Counted from the first letter of the stretch, positions 1 to 9,486 are shown. The stretch: 64,000 bases of DNA from an uncultured Lachnospiraceae bacterium (GCA_902781505.1 CACZJL010000001.1:124001-188000), one strand, 5' to 3'. A program made the numbers and translations. Notes: a model not told the origin generated them from the letters alone.

Positions 1-667
1 TTACTACCTTACCCTGCTTTAAGGACTCTGTCATGCAGGCTGCACCAGCTGGCTCAACACCGATCACCTTAATATTCGGATTTAAGAGCTTGGCAAATGT
101 AGAAACACCTGTAGCTAAGCCGCCTCCGCCGATTGGGACAAGGATGATATCAACTGTAGGAAGTTCCTTCACGATTTCCATAGCAATGGAACCCTGTCCT
201 GTAGCAACCTCTAAATCGTCGAAAGGATGAACAAAAGTCATACCCTTTTCTTCGGATAACTTGATTGCATACTCGCAGGCCTCATCATAAACGTCACCAT
301 GAAGAATAACATCAGCACCAAAGCCCTTTGTACGGTTTACCTTAATTAAAGGAGTTGTTGTTGGCATTACTACTGTAGCCTTAACACCATACTTGGAGGC
401 TGCATAGGCAACGCCCTGCGCATGGTTACCGGCAGAAGCTGTAATAAGACCCTTTGAACGCTCTTCTGCATTCATAGTACTGATTTTATAGTATGCACCA
501 CGTACCTTGTAAGCACCGGTATACTGCATATTTTCAGGCTTTAAATAAACCTTGTTTCCACACTGTGCGCTGAAATACTCACTGTACATGAGAGGTGTAG
601 GACTTGTAACTTCCTTAACTTTTTCAGCTGCTTCTTCAAATTTCTCCAATGATAACTTTTCTAACAT
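1..667 (-). CDS. ilvA: Threonine ammonia-lyase (threonine deaminase), 3' end missing
   Basis: This is a PLP-dependent fold-type II enzyme that deaminates threonine to 2-oxobutanoate, either feeding isoleucine synthesis or degrading threonine. The visible 222 residues begin MLEKLSLEKFEEAAEKV. The PLP-lysine segment GAYKVRGA lies near residue 52 and the glycine-rich phosphate loop GGGGLATG near residue 190. The ATG at 665-667 follows a GGAGAG ribosome site. The gene lies 45 bases after the ftsY stop and is probably the last gene of the rnc-smc-ftsY transcript. The C-terminus lies beyond base 1, so I cannot see whether a regulatory ACT domain is present; biosynthetic and catabolic versions therefore cannot be separated. 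Confidence 0.9.
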   Translation of the reverse strand, partial: MLEKLSLEKFEEAAEKVKEVTSPTPLMYSEYFSAQCGNKVYLKPENMQYTGAYKVRGAYYKISTMNAEERSKGLITASAGNHAQGVAYAASKYGVKATVVMPTTTPLIKVNRTKGFGADVILHGDVYDEACEYAIKLSEEKGMTFVHPFDDLEVATGQGSIAMEIVKELPTVDIILVPIGGGGLATGVSTFAKLLNPNIKVIGVEPAGAACMTESLKQGKVV

Positions 668-719
668 GTTCTCTCTCCACAAATAAAATTAGGTTTATCT
701 TACTTAACAGAGCTAATAA

Positions 720-1682
720 TCATAAGTCATCTGACTCTGATTCTTCCTCTGATTCCTCCATCTCTGGAACCGATACATCAAAAAGCGCGTTGACGAAGTC
801 ATTGGAATTGAACTTCTGGAGATCGTCAATCTGCTCTCCGACACCGATGTATTTTACCGGGATTCCAAACTCGGACTGGATGGCAACTGCAATACCACCT
901 TTCGCACTGCCGTCCATCTTGGTAAGAATAATACCGGTAACCTTCGTTACCTCGTTGAATTCTCTGAGCTGAGAAAGAGCGTTCTGACCTGTTGTAGCAT
1001 CAAGAACGATAAGATTTTCCCTATAAGCATCAGAATACTCTCTTTCAATAACTCTGTCAATCTTACCAAGCTCAGCCATAAGGTTCTTTTTGTTATGGAG
1101 ACGGCCCGCTGTATCGCAAAGAAGTACATCCGCCTTACGAGCCTTTGCCGCAGCAATACTGTCAAAAATTACGGCAGCAGGGTCACTTCCCTCGTGCTGA
1201 GCAATCATGTCAGTACCGGTTTTATCAGCCCAGGATTTGAGCTGTTCGATAGCAGCTGCACGGTAGGTATCGGCTGCTGCTAAAACAACCTTCTTACCCT
1301 TTGCCTTTAAAAGGCCTGCCATCTTACCGCAGCTTGTTGTCTTACCGACACCATTAACTCCGATTACACAGACAACTGACTTTCGGTCTTCAAAGTCATA
1401 TGCATTCTCTCCTAAGTCCATCTTCTCACGGATGGTATCAATCAGGAGCTGTCTGCAGTCCTCCGGCTTCTTAATATGGTTCTCTTCGACCTTTTCTCTT
1501 AACTCTTCGAGGATTTCATCCGTTGCTCGAACACCCATATCGCCACTAATCATAATCTCTTCGAGCTCGTCATAGAAATCATCATCGATGCTTGAAAATG
1601 CTGAGAATACGTTGTTTAATCCTTCGATAATATTTGTTCTGGTCTTTGTCAGACCTTCCTTTAACTTACTAAAAACTCCCAT
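720..1682 (-). CDS. ftsY: Signal recognition particle receptor FtsY
   Basis: This SRP-receptor GTPase docks ribosome-SRP complexes at the membrane for co-translational insertion. The protein has 320 residues: an NG domain with only a short N-terminal extension, as is usual in Firmicutes. GTPase motifs are the P-loop GVNGVGKTT (108-116), DTAGR (190-194), TKMDG (254-258) and the closing GVGEQIDDL segment (281-289). The C-terminal tail is very acidic (EESEEESESDD). Its ATG directly abuts the smc stop codon (TAA then ATG) with only a weak ribosome site, which suggests translational coupling to smc. Confidence 0.97.
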   Translation of the reverse strand: MGVFSKLKEGLTKTRTNIIEGLNNVFSAFSSIDDDFYDELEEIMISGDMGVRATDEILEELREKVEENHIKKPEDCRQLLIDTIREKMDLGENAYDFEDRKSVVCVIGVNGVGKTTSCGKMAGLLKAKGKKVVLAAADTYRAAAIEQLKSWADKTGTDMIAQHEGSDPAAVIFDSIAAAKARKADVLLCDTAGRLHNKKNLMAELGKIDRVIEREYSDAYRENLIVLDATTGQNALSQLREFNEVTKVTGIILTKMDGSAKGGIAVAIQSEFGIPVKYIGVGEQIDDLQKFNSNDFVNALFDVSVPEMEESEEESESDDL

Positions 1683-4600
1683 TTAGCCCTCATTCCTTAG
1701 TTTCTTTTCTGCCTCTGCATTCTCTCTGTCAATATCACTTGCAATCAGATCGACTGATACGAGAGTTGATACACCCTTCTCCTGCATGGTGATACCGTAG
1801 AGACGGTCCGCAGCATTCATCGTACCGCGTCTATGGGTAATTACGATAAACTGCGTATGCTCGGTCAGCTTATGAAGATATTCTGCATATCTTGCAACGT
1901 TACTGTCATCTAATGCCGCCTCGATTTCATCGAGCAGACAGAATGGGGACGGCTTTAAGTTCTGAATTGCGAAAAGAAGCGCAATTGCAGTTAATGCCTT
2001 CTCACCACCGGATAACATCATCATATTCTGAAGCTTCTTGCCAGGTGGCTGAGAGATAATGGAAATGCCCGCCTCTAAGACGTCAGCGCCTTCCTCTAAC
2101 TCAATTTCACCCTTACCGCCACCAAAGAGCTGACCGAATACCTTATTGAATTCCGCCTTGATTTCGGCAAATTTCTCATTAAACTGCTTTCTCATGCCCT
2201 CATCGAGGTCTGTAATAATCTGTGTGAGCTGTTCTGCTGCCTTAATCAGGTCATCATGCTGAGCCTTTAAGAACTGATAGCGCTCATTTACAGCCTTAAA
2301 CTCCTCAATCGCATTGACATTGACATCGCCCAATTCCTTAATATCAGACTTTGCCTTAGCAATATCCTTCTTTAAGGCACTGAGGTTATCCATAGTTGCA
2401 TCACGAAGTTTCTCAGCATAAGAGTAAGTCAGTTCGTATTCCTGCCACATGTAATCCGTGATGGAAGTCAACTGTTCATCGAGCTTCTCTTTTCTGGATT
2501 TCAGACGGAAGATTTCCTTATCGAGGTCTGCAATCTGCTTCTGAAGGGCTTCTCGACGGTCAAAGAACTCCTTATGAGTTGCCTTCTTTTCGTCTCTTCT
2601 CTCCCTTAATGCATCAGCTTCTGCTTTAATCTCGGCGATGCTTGCTTCACAGGCCTCAATTGTCTGCTTCACTTCTTCAATCTGACTCTGCTTTTCTCTA
2701 GTCTCATCCTGCACGGAATCGGCACGACCGGAAAGGCCTTCCTCTTCTATCTTTAAGGCCTCTAATTCTCCATTGATTCGCTCGATATTTTCCTTTAAGA
2801 AACCTTCTTTTTGTAAGGACGAGGAAAATGACACTTTCAGCTCATTTTCCGCAGTCTCAGCTTTGTGCAGTTCCTTTTCCTTTTCTGCAATCTGCTCAGA
2901 CTTACTATCAATTTCTTCGTTTAAAGCAGCATTTTCATCCTGAAGCGCTGTAACGGAACCTGTCTGACTCTTTAACGTACTTTCGATTTCGCGAAGCTGC
3001 TCTTCTAATGATTCAATCTCATCTGAGCTGTCGCCGTATGAAGTAACGATTTCATTCTTCTTGTCAGTTGCCTGCTTTACCTGCAGTTCAGCAGATTTCC
3101 TGTCAATTTTAGCCTGACTGATAACTTCTGCTTCTGCCTGTATCTTCTCTCGAAGTTCGGTCTGAGTCGCACGGATACTTTGCTGTTCTTCTTTCTTAGC
3201 ATTAATCAGCTCAGAGATTTCTTTGATGGACTTCTTTAAGTCTTCAATTTCTCTTCTGCGTCCAAGCAGGTTTCCAGCATTCTTGAATGCACCACCGGTC
3301 ATGGAACCACCAGGATTCAGCTGTTCACCCTCTAACGTAACAATACGAAGGGTATAACGATACTTTCTGGCAATTGCAAGTGCGTTATCGATTGTATCAA
3401 CTACAAGCGTTCTGCCAAGCAGGTAAGACGCCAGCTTCTTGTATTCGAACGACACATGAACCAGCTTTGAAGCAACACCGACAACACCGGGTTCCTTTGT
3501 GCACTCATCCCCATCAAGCGTATTTCTGACTGTTAACGCTTTGAGTGGAAGGAAGGTAGCACGTCCTGCATGGTTCTGCTTTAAGAATTGAATCAGATTC
3601 TTAGCGGTCTTTTCATTATCCGTTACGATATTCTGGATTGTACCGCCGAGAGCTGTCTCTACGGCCGTCTCGTACTTTTTCTCAACCTTTACGATATCTG
3701 CAACGACACCAAGAATCCCGGGATTCTGATTCTTTAAATCCATGATTCGTTTGATGGAATTGCCGTAACCGTCATATCGCTCTGTAATTGCAACTAAAGA
3801 TTCCATTTTGGATTTCTCACGATGGTATCTCTGCTGTTCGCGGTCGATTTCATTCGTCAATTCATGAAGCTTATTTCTGTTTTCTTCATAAGCTGCCTGA
3901 TCAGCCATCTGTGCAGAAACTGCATCATTCAACGCTGTTTCAGCCTTCGCAAGTGCTTCTCTGAAGCCTTCAATCACAGCTAACTGAGCCTGTTCGCGGC
4001 TCTTTCCCTGAATGATTGTAGAATTTAACCGGCTTCTTCTGATCTGAATCTGTTCTTTTAAGGTCTTGGAACTCTGTTCTTCGGATCTTGAATCTGCAAT
4101 TCTTTCGAGATTTCGTAAAACGGTCTGACGATCCTTTTCTGCTTCGTCAGTCAGTACGCAGATTTCTTCACGCAGTTCTTCCTGTTTACGTTCAAAGCCT
4201 TCCTTTTTCTCGTTGTACTCAGATAAGGAGTTATTTAATTCTTCCTGCTGTTTCTGATAATTTTCCTTCTGACTCAGTCGCTTTTCTCTATCTGCAACAA
4301 TCTGAGTCAGACGTTCCTTCACATGCTCTGCATTTGCCTTGATAGTATTAATCTGCTCTTCGTAGAGGTTCACCTGACCCTGCAGTTTACTTAATGTAAC
4401 CTCTGACTCAGAACGATTCTGGTTTTTTTCGTCGATTTCAGAATTTAATTCGTTTAAATCTTCTTCAACCGCTTCATATTCCTGCTTGGTATTCTCATAA
4501 TCGGCATTGGCTGCTTCGTAGTCTTTCGTCGCAATTGTGAGCTTTTCATCTGCATCAGCAGTATCTTCCTCGATTTTATCCATCTGAAGAAGAAATGCAT

Positions 4601-5282
4601 TCGCATCGAGTGTCTTTAAGCGTTCTCTGATATCTAAATACTGCTTCGCCTTGCCGGACTGGATTTCAAGTGGTCCAACCTGCTTTTCAAGCTCTTCTAA
4701 GATATCATTCACTCGAGTCAGATTATCCTGCTCGTGATTTAACTTTCTGACAGCCTCAGCCTTACGTCTCTTATACTTTACGATACCGGCTGCTTCATCA
4801 AACAGCTCTCTTCTTTCTTCCGGCTTACCACTTAAGATTCGCTCAATCTGACCCTGTCCGATGATAGAATAACCTTCCTGGCCGATACCAGTGTCGTAAA
4901 AGAGCTCATTTACGTCCTTTAATCTGCATGTGTGTCCGTTAATCTGATATTCACTCTCGCCGGAACGGAACAGCTTACGGGTAACCGTAACTTCATCGTA
5001 TTCAATTGGCAGAATGTGATCAGAATTATCAAAGGTAATGGATACACTGGAAAATGACACCGGCTTACGAAGCTGAGTGCCTGCGAAAATGACATCGCCC
5101 ATGCTGCTTCCACGTAAAGACTTGGCGGACTGTTCACCGAGTACCCAACGGACAGCATCCGCTACATTACTTTTACCGGAACCATTTGGGCCTACAATGC
5201 CCGTAATTCCCTGTTTGAATTCAAAACGAATCTTATTGGCAAAGGATTTGAATCCCTGAATCTCTATTGTCTTAAGGTACAT
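1683..5282 (-). CDS. smc: Chromosome segregation/condensation ATPase SMC
   Basis: This is the core subunit of the SMC-ScpAB condensin, which extrudes and organises replicated chromosomes. The 1199 residues match the full family length. An N-terminal ATPase half carries Walker A GPNGSGKSN (31-39). It is followed by a long coiled coil, a hinge around residues 510-680 with the glycine pattern GGSMTGG, a second coiled coil, and a C-terminal half with signature LSGGEKAL (from about 1090) and Walker B CLLDEIEAALDD. A GGAGGG ribosome site lies inside the end of rnc, whose stop is 3 bases upstream. The rnc-smc-ftsY order is conserved in Firmicutes. Confidence 0.97.
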   Translation of the reverse strand: MYLKTIEIQGFKSFANKIRFEFKQGITGIVGPNGSGKSNVADAVRWVLGEQSAKSLRGSSMGDVIFAGTQLRKPVSFSSVSITFDNSDHILPIEYDEVTVTRKLFRSGESEYQINGHTCRLKDVNELFYDTGIGQEGYSIIGQGQIERILSGKPEERRELFDEAAGIVKYKRRKAEAVRKLNHEQDNLTRVNDILEELEKQVGPLEIQSGKAKQYLDIRERLKTLDANAFLLQMDKIEEDTADADEKLTIATKDYEAANADYENTKQEYEAVEEDLNELNSEIDEKNQNRSESEVTLSKLQGQVNLYEEQINTIKANAEHVKERLTQIVADREKRLSQKENYQKQQEELNNSLSEYNEKKEGFERKQEELREEICVLTDEAEKDRQTVLRNLERIADSRSEEQSSKTLKEQIQIRRSRLNSTIIQGKSREQAQLAVIEGFREALAKAETALNDAVSAQMADQAAYEENRNKLHELTNEIDREQQRYHREKSKMESLVAITERYDGYGNSIKRIMDLKNQNPGILGVVADIVKVEKKYETAVETALGGTIQNIVTDNEKTAKNLIQFLKQNHAGRATFLPLKALTVRNTLDGDECTKEPGVVGVASKLVHVSFEYKKLASYLLGRTLVVDTIDNALAIARKYRYTLRIVTLEGEQLNPGGSMTGGAFKNAGNLLGRRREIEDLKKSIKEISELINAKKEEQQSIRATQTELREKIQAEAEVISQAKIDRKSAELQVKQATDKKNEIVTSYGDSSDEIESLEEQLREIESTLKSQTGSVTALQDENAALNEEIDSKSEQIAEKEKELHKAETAENELKVSFSSSLQKEGFLKENIERINGELEALKIEEEGLSGRADSVQDETREKQSQIEEVKQTIEACEASIAEIKAEADALRERRDEKKATHKEFFDRREALQKQIADLDKEIFRLKSRKEKLDEQLTSITDYMWQEYELTYSYAEKLRDATMDNLSALKKDIAKAKSDIKELGDVNVNAIEEFKAVNERYQFLKAQHDDLIKAAEQLTQIITDLDEGMRKQFNEKFAEIKAEFNKVFGQLFGGGKGEIELEEGADVLEAGISIISQPPGKKLQNMMMLSGGEKALTAIALLFAIQNLKPSPFCLLDEIEAALDDSNVARYAEYLHKLTEHTQFIVITHRRGTMNAADRLYGITMQEKGVSTLVSVDLIASDIDRENAEAEKKLRNEG

Positions 5283-5285
5283 GCC

Positions 5286-6002
5286 TTACTTTCCCTCCGA
5301 TGGGGTAAATACTCCATCTTTCTTTAGTTTCAGCAGTGCCTGGTATGCAGCCTGCTGTTCAGCAGCTTTCTTTGTATGTCCCGTGCCCTGCATGCAGAAA
5401 AGATCTCCTGCCTTGGCCTGCGCGGTAAATGTCATGTTGTGCTGAGGTCCTTCGGTTGAAACAAGGCTGTACTCTGTCTCAAGACCAAGGCTCTGTACTA
5501 CTTCCTGAAGGGTAGTCTTGCTATCATAAAAGAGTGTTTTATCTTCAATATCTTCAAATACAAACTTTAAGATGTACTCTTTCGCATTAGCAATTCCGCC
5601 ATCCATATAAATCGCACCAATTACAGCTTCAAACGCATCAGAAACAATAGAATCTCTTCCTCTGCCACCTGTCATCTCTTCTCCCTTACCGAGAAGAATA
5701 TGCTGATCCAAGCCAATCTCTCTAGCACAAAGTGCCAGGGTAGGCTCACATACAATACTTGCACGAAGTCTTGTCATCTGACCTTCGCTCATTTCAGGAT
5801 GCTCTTTAAAAATCTTGTCAGAACTTGTCAGCTCTAAAACTGCATCTCCAAGGAATTCCAGTCTCTCATTATCACCATAACGATTAATCTTCAGCTCATT
5901 AGCGAAGGATGTATGTGTCAGTGCGAGCTTAAGAAGAGACTTATTCTTAAATTCATATCCGATAATCTTCTGGAACTCTTCCAGATTCTTTTCAATATCC
6001 AT
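5286..6002 (-). CDS. rnc: Ribonuclease III
   Basis: This is the double-strand-specific endonuclease that matures rRNA and some mRNAs. The 238 residues comprise an N-terminal RNase III domain with the signature NERLEFLGDAVLE (45-57), including the metal-binding Glu49 and Asp53, a later FEAVIGAIYMDGG segment, and a C-terminal dsRNA-binding domain (about 165-232) with the GTGHTKKAAEQQAA helix. I use the ATG at 6000-6002 because AGGGAAA sits just upstream. An in-frame start 60 bases further upstream would add residues that overlap the hairpin between acpP and rnc. Confidence 0.95.
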   Translation of the reverse strand: MDIEKNLEEFQKIIGYEFKNKSLLKLALTHTSFANELKINRYGDNERLEFLGDAVLELTSSDKIFKEHPEMSEGQMTRLRASIVCEPTLALCAREIGLDQHILLGKGEEMTGGRGRDSIVSDAFEAVIGAIYMDGGIANAKEYILKFVFEDIEDKTLFYDSKTTLQEVVQSLGLETEYSLVSTEGPQHNMTFTAQAKAGDLFCMQGTGHTKKAAEQQAAYQALLKLKKDGVFTPSEGK

Positions 6003-6033
6003 ATTTTCCCTTTCAACTTCTTTTCGAAAAGGA

Positions 6034-6065
6034 AGCATGCAATCGGGTATTCCCGATTGCATGCT
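6034..6065 (-). terminator. 14-bp perfect hairpin between acpP and rnc
   Basis: Two 14-base arms (6034-6047 and 6052-6065) are perfectly complementary around a 4-base loop. On the minus strand the stem is followed by a broken pyrimidine tract (CTTCCTTTTC), not a clean T run. It could be a leaky terminator that limits rnc-smc-ftsY relative to the abundant acpP transcript, or an RNase III processing site; both are inference. Confidence 0.6.
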
Positions 6066-6088
6066 CCGAAAAATTTGTCTTTAACAGA

Positions 6089-6319
6089 TTATTTTAAAGC
6101 GGTTGTAATCTGATCAACAGCTTCCTGCACTGTTGTGATGTGCTCTAATGCATCATCCGGGATTGAGATGCTGAATTCATCTTCGATACCGGTTACAATC
6201 TGGAACACATCGAGAGAATCTGCATGAAGATCCTCTGCAAATCTGGACTCTGCCTTGATTTCGTCTTCGTCGATGTTTAATACATCAGCAATGATACTTT
6301 TTAACTTTTCAAATTCCAT
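6089..6319 (-). CDS. acpP: Acyl carrier protein
   Basis: This small acidic carrier holds growing acyl chains on a 4'-phosphopantetheine arm in fatty acid synthesis. The 76 residues contain the attachment site DSLD with Ser35. I choose the ATG at 6317-6319, preceded by GGAG; the longer in-frame reading adds a basic 22-residue stretch that overlaps plsX and does not resemble the family. It lies 46 bases after plsX and upstream of rnc, a common Firmicute arrangement (plsX-acpP-rnc-smc). No fab genes are present in the window. Confidence 0.95.
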   Translation of the reverse strand: MEFEKLKSIIADVLNIDEDEIKAESRFAEDLHADSLDVFQIVTGIEDEFSISIPDDALEHITTVQEAVDQITTALK

Positions 6320-6365
6320 AATTTTTCTCCTTATCTGGTTTGTCTGACACTTAGCATGTGGCTTT

Positions 6366-7385
6366 TTAAGCCTCTTCCGTGCCAAGATGCAGCGCGTCCT
6401 TAATTTTTTCGTTCATGTGCACCTCGTTGAACTTAATGCACTGACCGATTGAATTAACAATTTCTGTTTCTGTGGCATTGCCATGTACCTTGACAACAAG
6501 ACCCTTACATCCGAGTAAAGGGGCACCGCCATAGCTCTTTGCATCGAATTTCTTCAATGCAGTCTTTAAGCTTCCTTTAATGAGGAGTGCTCCAATCTTT
6601 GTCTTAATGGAGCTTAAGAGTACACCCTTAATCTCCTTAAGCAATGTGGAAGCTACGCCTTCATACATCTTTAAAATAACGTTTCCAACGAACGCATCAG
6701 TAACGATGACATCAGCACCACCCTTACTGATTTCACGGGCTTCAATAGAGCCTGTGAAATTGATTCCATCGGCTTCCTTAAGCAGTGGATAGGCATCCTT
6801 TACAAGCTGGTTACCCTTTGATTCTTCAACACCCACGTTGACGATGGCAACTCTCGGATTCTTAATTCCAAGCTGATTCTCCATATATACAGAGCCAATC
6901 TTAGCCCACTGTACAAGCCATTCAGGCTTAGCATCAACATTGGCACCGGAATCGAGTAACAGAACCGGACCCTTAGCAGTTGGAAGAATCGGGGAAAATG
7001 GAGGTCTCTCAATTCCTCTGATTCTGCCAATCACAGTCTGGCCGCCAACAAGCACGGCACCGGAGTTACCTGCAGAAATAAAAGAGGCTGCATTTCCTTC
7101 CTTTACCATCTTCATACCGACAACCATGGAAGAATCCTTCTTCCTTCTGATTGCCATAGCAGGATGATCATCCATCGCTACTACTTCTGTACATTCAACA
7201 AATTCCAGACGTGTTTTGTCATACTCATACTTCTTAAGCTCGGCTTCTACCGGTTCCTTTAAACCAATGAGTTTAACAATAACCTCAGGATATTTTTTAA
7301 TTGCTTCAACTGCACCTTTCACAGTGCTTTCCGGGGCATTATCTCCACCCATTGCATCTAACGCAATGATTGTCTGTTCGGTCAT
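6366..7385 (-). CDS. plsX: Phosphate acyltransferase PlsX
   Basis: PlsX converts acyl-ACP to acyl-phosphate, the donor for PlsY in membrane phospholipid synthesis. The 339 residues show the family features ALDAMGGDNAPE at the N-terminus (about 9-20), SAGNSGA (about 104-110) and LLDSGAN in the middle. The ATG at 7385 is preceded by GGGAGG. A possible promoter for this gene lies between the rpmF terminator and the start, so plsX-acpP-rnc-smc-ftsY-ilvA may be a unit separable from yceD-rpmF. Confidence 0.95.
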   Translation of the reverse strand: MTEQTIIALDAMGGDNAPESTVKGAVEAIKKYPEVIVKLIGLKEPVEAELKKYEYDKTRLEFVECTEVVAMDDHPAMAIRRKKDSSMVVGMKMVKEGNAASFISAGNSGAVLVGGQTVIGRIRGIERPPFSPILPTAKGPVLLLDSGANVDAKPEWLVQWAKIGSVYMENQLGIKNPRVAIVNVGVEESKGNQLVKDAYPLLKEADGINFTGSIEAREISKGGADVIVTDAFVGNVILKMYEGVASTLLKEIKGVLLSSIKTKIGALLIKGSLKTALKKFDAKSYGGAPLLGCKGLVVKVHGNATETEIVNSIGQCIKFNEVHMNEKIKDALHLGTEEA

Positions 7386-7455
7386 TATGGCACCCTCCCG
7401 CTCTAAAATTACTTAAATATTTTACTATAGAACGGGGTAAGCTGTAAACAAGAAA

Positions 7456-7485
7456 AAACCGTGGGTCCAACTGAACCCACGGTTT
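7456..7485 (-). terminator. Rho-independent terminator after rpmF
   Basis: An 11-bp stem (arms 7456-7466 and 7475-7485) with an 8-base loop is followed on the minus strand by a run of T. It closes the yceD-rpmF transcript before plsX. Confidence 0.85.
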
Positions 7486-7506
7486 TAATCATGTACTGAT
7501 TAACAA

Positions 7507-7686
7507 TTAGTCAACAGCAACGATTTCCTTCTTGTTATAAGAGCCGCATGCCTTGCATACTCTGTGAGGCATCATAAGGGCGCCACACTTGCTGCACTTT
7601 ACAAGATTTGGAGCAGACATCTTCCAGTTAGCTCTTCTCTTGTCTCTTCTTGCCTTAGAGGACTTATTCTTTGGACAAATTGACAT
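7507..7686 (-). CDS. rpmF: 50S ribosomal protein L32
   Basis: This small zinc-binding protein of the large ribosomal subunit is 59 residues long. It starts MSICPKNKSSKARRDKRR, has the basic linker RRANWKMSAPNLVKC, and carries two CxxC knuckles (CSKC and CKAC) typical of the zinc-binding L32 form. The ATG follows GGGAGGTG. It sits directly downstream of the YceD/DUF177 gene, the conserved partner of rpmF in bacteria. Confidence 0.97.
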   Translation of the reverse strand: MSICPKNKSSKARRDKRRANWKMSAPNLVKCSKCGALMMPHRVCKACGSYNKKEIVAVD

Positions 7687-7703
7687 GTTTACACCTCCCT
7701 TTT

Positions 7704-8210
7704 TTACTTAATGATAATATCTTTGAAAACAGACATTCGTGGATCAGGAACTTCCCTGTCACAACCACATTCTCCCTCATTGAGATTATGCCCGCAGACC
7801 GGGCAGAGTCCCAAACAATCTTCTCGGCAAAGAACTTTGCCAGGAAGCTTGAGAAGAATCTCATCGTAAACTAGCCTGTCCACGTCAAGGTTGTATCCAT
7901 CAATATAGTCTTGGTCTTCCTGAGTCTCAATATCCGTACATGGGACTAAAGCTGTACGCTCAAATTCATAGGAAAGAGGAACTTCCACATCACACAGGCA
8001 CCTGTCACATGGCATGATTAATACCACATCGCCAAAGCCTTTGACTGCGATTTCATCCTTGCTGCTCTTTCTGATCGAAAAAGTAATATCAGATTTTGAC
8101 TTGAAGCTGTAACAGCCGTAAACGGCACTCACCTGCTCCAGACCAAGGGAAGCTGTCATTTCTAATTTGTCTTTTGGACCGGATAAAAACTCTCTTAAAT
8201 CGATTAGCAT
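7704..8210 (-). CDS. YceD/DUF177 family protein
   Basis: This 168-residue protein belongs to the family almost always encoded just upstream of rpmF; in plants and bacteria the family is linked to 23S rRNA accumulation. Two cysteine groups are visible, CDRCLCD in the first half and CREDCLGLCPVCG near the C-terminus, consistent with metal binding. A near-perfect promoter lies directly upstream and an 18-base gap separates it from rpmF. The family assignment rests on the context and cysteine pattern; the biochemical role is not established here. Confidence 0.88.
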   Translation of the reverse strand: MLIDLREFLSGPKDKLEMTASLGLEQVSAVYGCYSFKSKSDITFSIRKSSKDEIAVKGFGDVVLIMPCDRCLCDVEVPLSYEFERTALVPCTDIETQEDQDYIDGYNLDVDRLVYDEILLKLPGKVLCREDCLGLCPVCGHNLNEGECGCDREVPDPRMSVFKDIIIK

Positions 8211-8257
8211 CCTTGTCTCCAGTTTGCTAAATTGTATGATAAAATCACACGAATGAT

Positions 8258-8286
8258 ATTATATTCATTCGTACGTATTTTGTCAA
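8258..8286 (-). promoter_or_regulatory. Consensus SigA promoter for yceD-rpmF
   Basis: Both hexamers match consensus exactly on the minus strand: TTGACA at 8286-8281 and TATAAT at 8263-8258, with a 17-bp spacer. The -35 box sits 3 bases past the ackA stop codon, so this promoter starts a new strong transcript for ribosomal protein L32. Confidence 0.9.
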
Positions 8287-8289
8287 TAA

Positions 8290-9486
8290 TTATTTTGTAA
8301 GCCTGAGTGTTTCTCTTGCAATTGCGAGTTCCTCGTTTGTAGGAATTACGCAAACCTTAACCTTGGAATCCGGTGTAGAGATAATAGCTGCAGAGCCGAT
8401 AGCGCCCTCGTTAGCAGCCTTGTCAATCTTAACGCCAAGGTATTCGAAGTAGTCAAGGATGAGGCTTCTGATGAATGGATTGTTTTCACCAACACCAGCT
8501 GTAAATGTGATTGCATCTACACCATTTAAGCTTGTTACATAAGAACCGATGTACTTTGCAATACGGTATACGTAAGCTGCAAGAGTATCCTTTGCAATCT
8601 GGTTGCCATTGTTGTACTCAGCGATTACATCTCTCATATCGGAAGAAATACCGGACATACCAAGCAAACCGGACTTCTTGTTTAAGATGTTAAGCATTTC
8701 GCTTACGGAGATGTTCTCATGGTTGCAGATGAACTCAACGATAGCAGGATCGATATCACCGGAACGTGTTCCCATGATAAGACCTTCAAGTGGAGTAAGA
8801 CCCATGGATGTATCTACGCACTTACCGCCAACAGATGCAGAGATAGAAGCACCGTTACCTAAGTGGCATACGATAACCTTACCGTTGTTCTGATCAAGAC
8901 CGGCGAACTTAAGTGTTTCGTTAGATACGAACATATGAGATGTTCCGTGGAATCCATATCTTCTTATGTGGTACTTTTCATAGTACTCACGAGGAATAGC
9001 GTAAAGGTAAGCCTTTGGTTCCATAGAACCACCGAAAGCTGTATCCCAAACTGCTACATTCTTCTTACCGGGCATAGCCTTCTCAACAGCTTCGATACCG
9101 ATGAGGTTAGCAGGGTTGTGAAGAGGACCAAGGTCGAAGCACTCACGTATTACGCTCTTTACATCTTCATCAACGATTACGGAATCCATGTACTTTTCAC
9201 CAGCGTGAAGTACACGATGACCTACTGCATAGATTTCGTCTGTGCTCTTGATTACGCCGTGTTCTGGATCAACTAAAGCCTTAAGAACTAAGTCGATAGC
9301 AACCTTATGATCAGACATAGGCTGTTCTACGACGAACTTGTCCTTGCCTGTTGGCTTATGTGTAAGAATAGAACCTTCGATACCGATTCTCTCTACAAGA
9401 CCCTTTGCGATTACGCTCTCATCATCCATGTTGATCAGCTGATACTTAAGGGATGAAGAACCGCAGTTAATAACTAAGATATTCAT
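8290..9486 (-). CDS. ackA: Acetate kinase
   Basis: This enzyme transfers phosphate from acetyl-phosphate to ADP, giving acetate and ATP, the substrate-level phosphorylation step of mixed-acid and acetogenic fermentation. The 398 residues match the family length. Visible motifs are the N-terminal NCGSSSLKYQL (7-17), GHRVLHAGE, HLGNGASI, MGTRSGDIDP and GVGENN. The ATG follows AGGAG. It lies 23 bases downstream of pta, forming the standard pta-ackA operon. Confidence 0.97.
   Translation of the reverse strand: MNILVINCGSSSLKYQLINMDDESVIAKGLVERIGIEGSILTHKPTGKDKFVVEQPMSDHKVAIDLVLKALVDPEHGVIKSTDEIYAVGHRVLHAGEKYMDSVIVDEDVKSVIRECFDLGPLHNPANLIGIEAVEKAMPGKKNVAVWDTAFGGSMEPKAYLYAIPREYYEKYHIRRYGFHGTSHMFVSNETLKFAGLDQNNGKVIVCHLGNGASISASVGGKCVDTSMGLTPLEGLIMGTRSGDIDPAIVEFICNHENISVSEMLNILNKKSGLLGMSGISSDMRDVIAEYNNGNQIAKDTLAAYVYRIAKYIGSYVTSLNGVDAITFTAGVGENNPFIRSLILDYFEYLGVKIDKAANEGAIGSAAIISTPDSKVKVCVIPTNEELAIARETLRLTK

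Noticed and set aside
6320-6385. Longer acyl carrier protein starting at 6385
   Set aside because: The added basic residues overlap plsX and do not fit ACP; the ATG at 6319 has GGAG.
8511-9276. Antisense reading frames opposite ackA
   Set aside because: They are shadows of a strongly conserved gene and have no ribosome sites or recognisable products. The same applies to antisense frames across smc, polA, rny, glgA and the 1418-residue gene.
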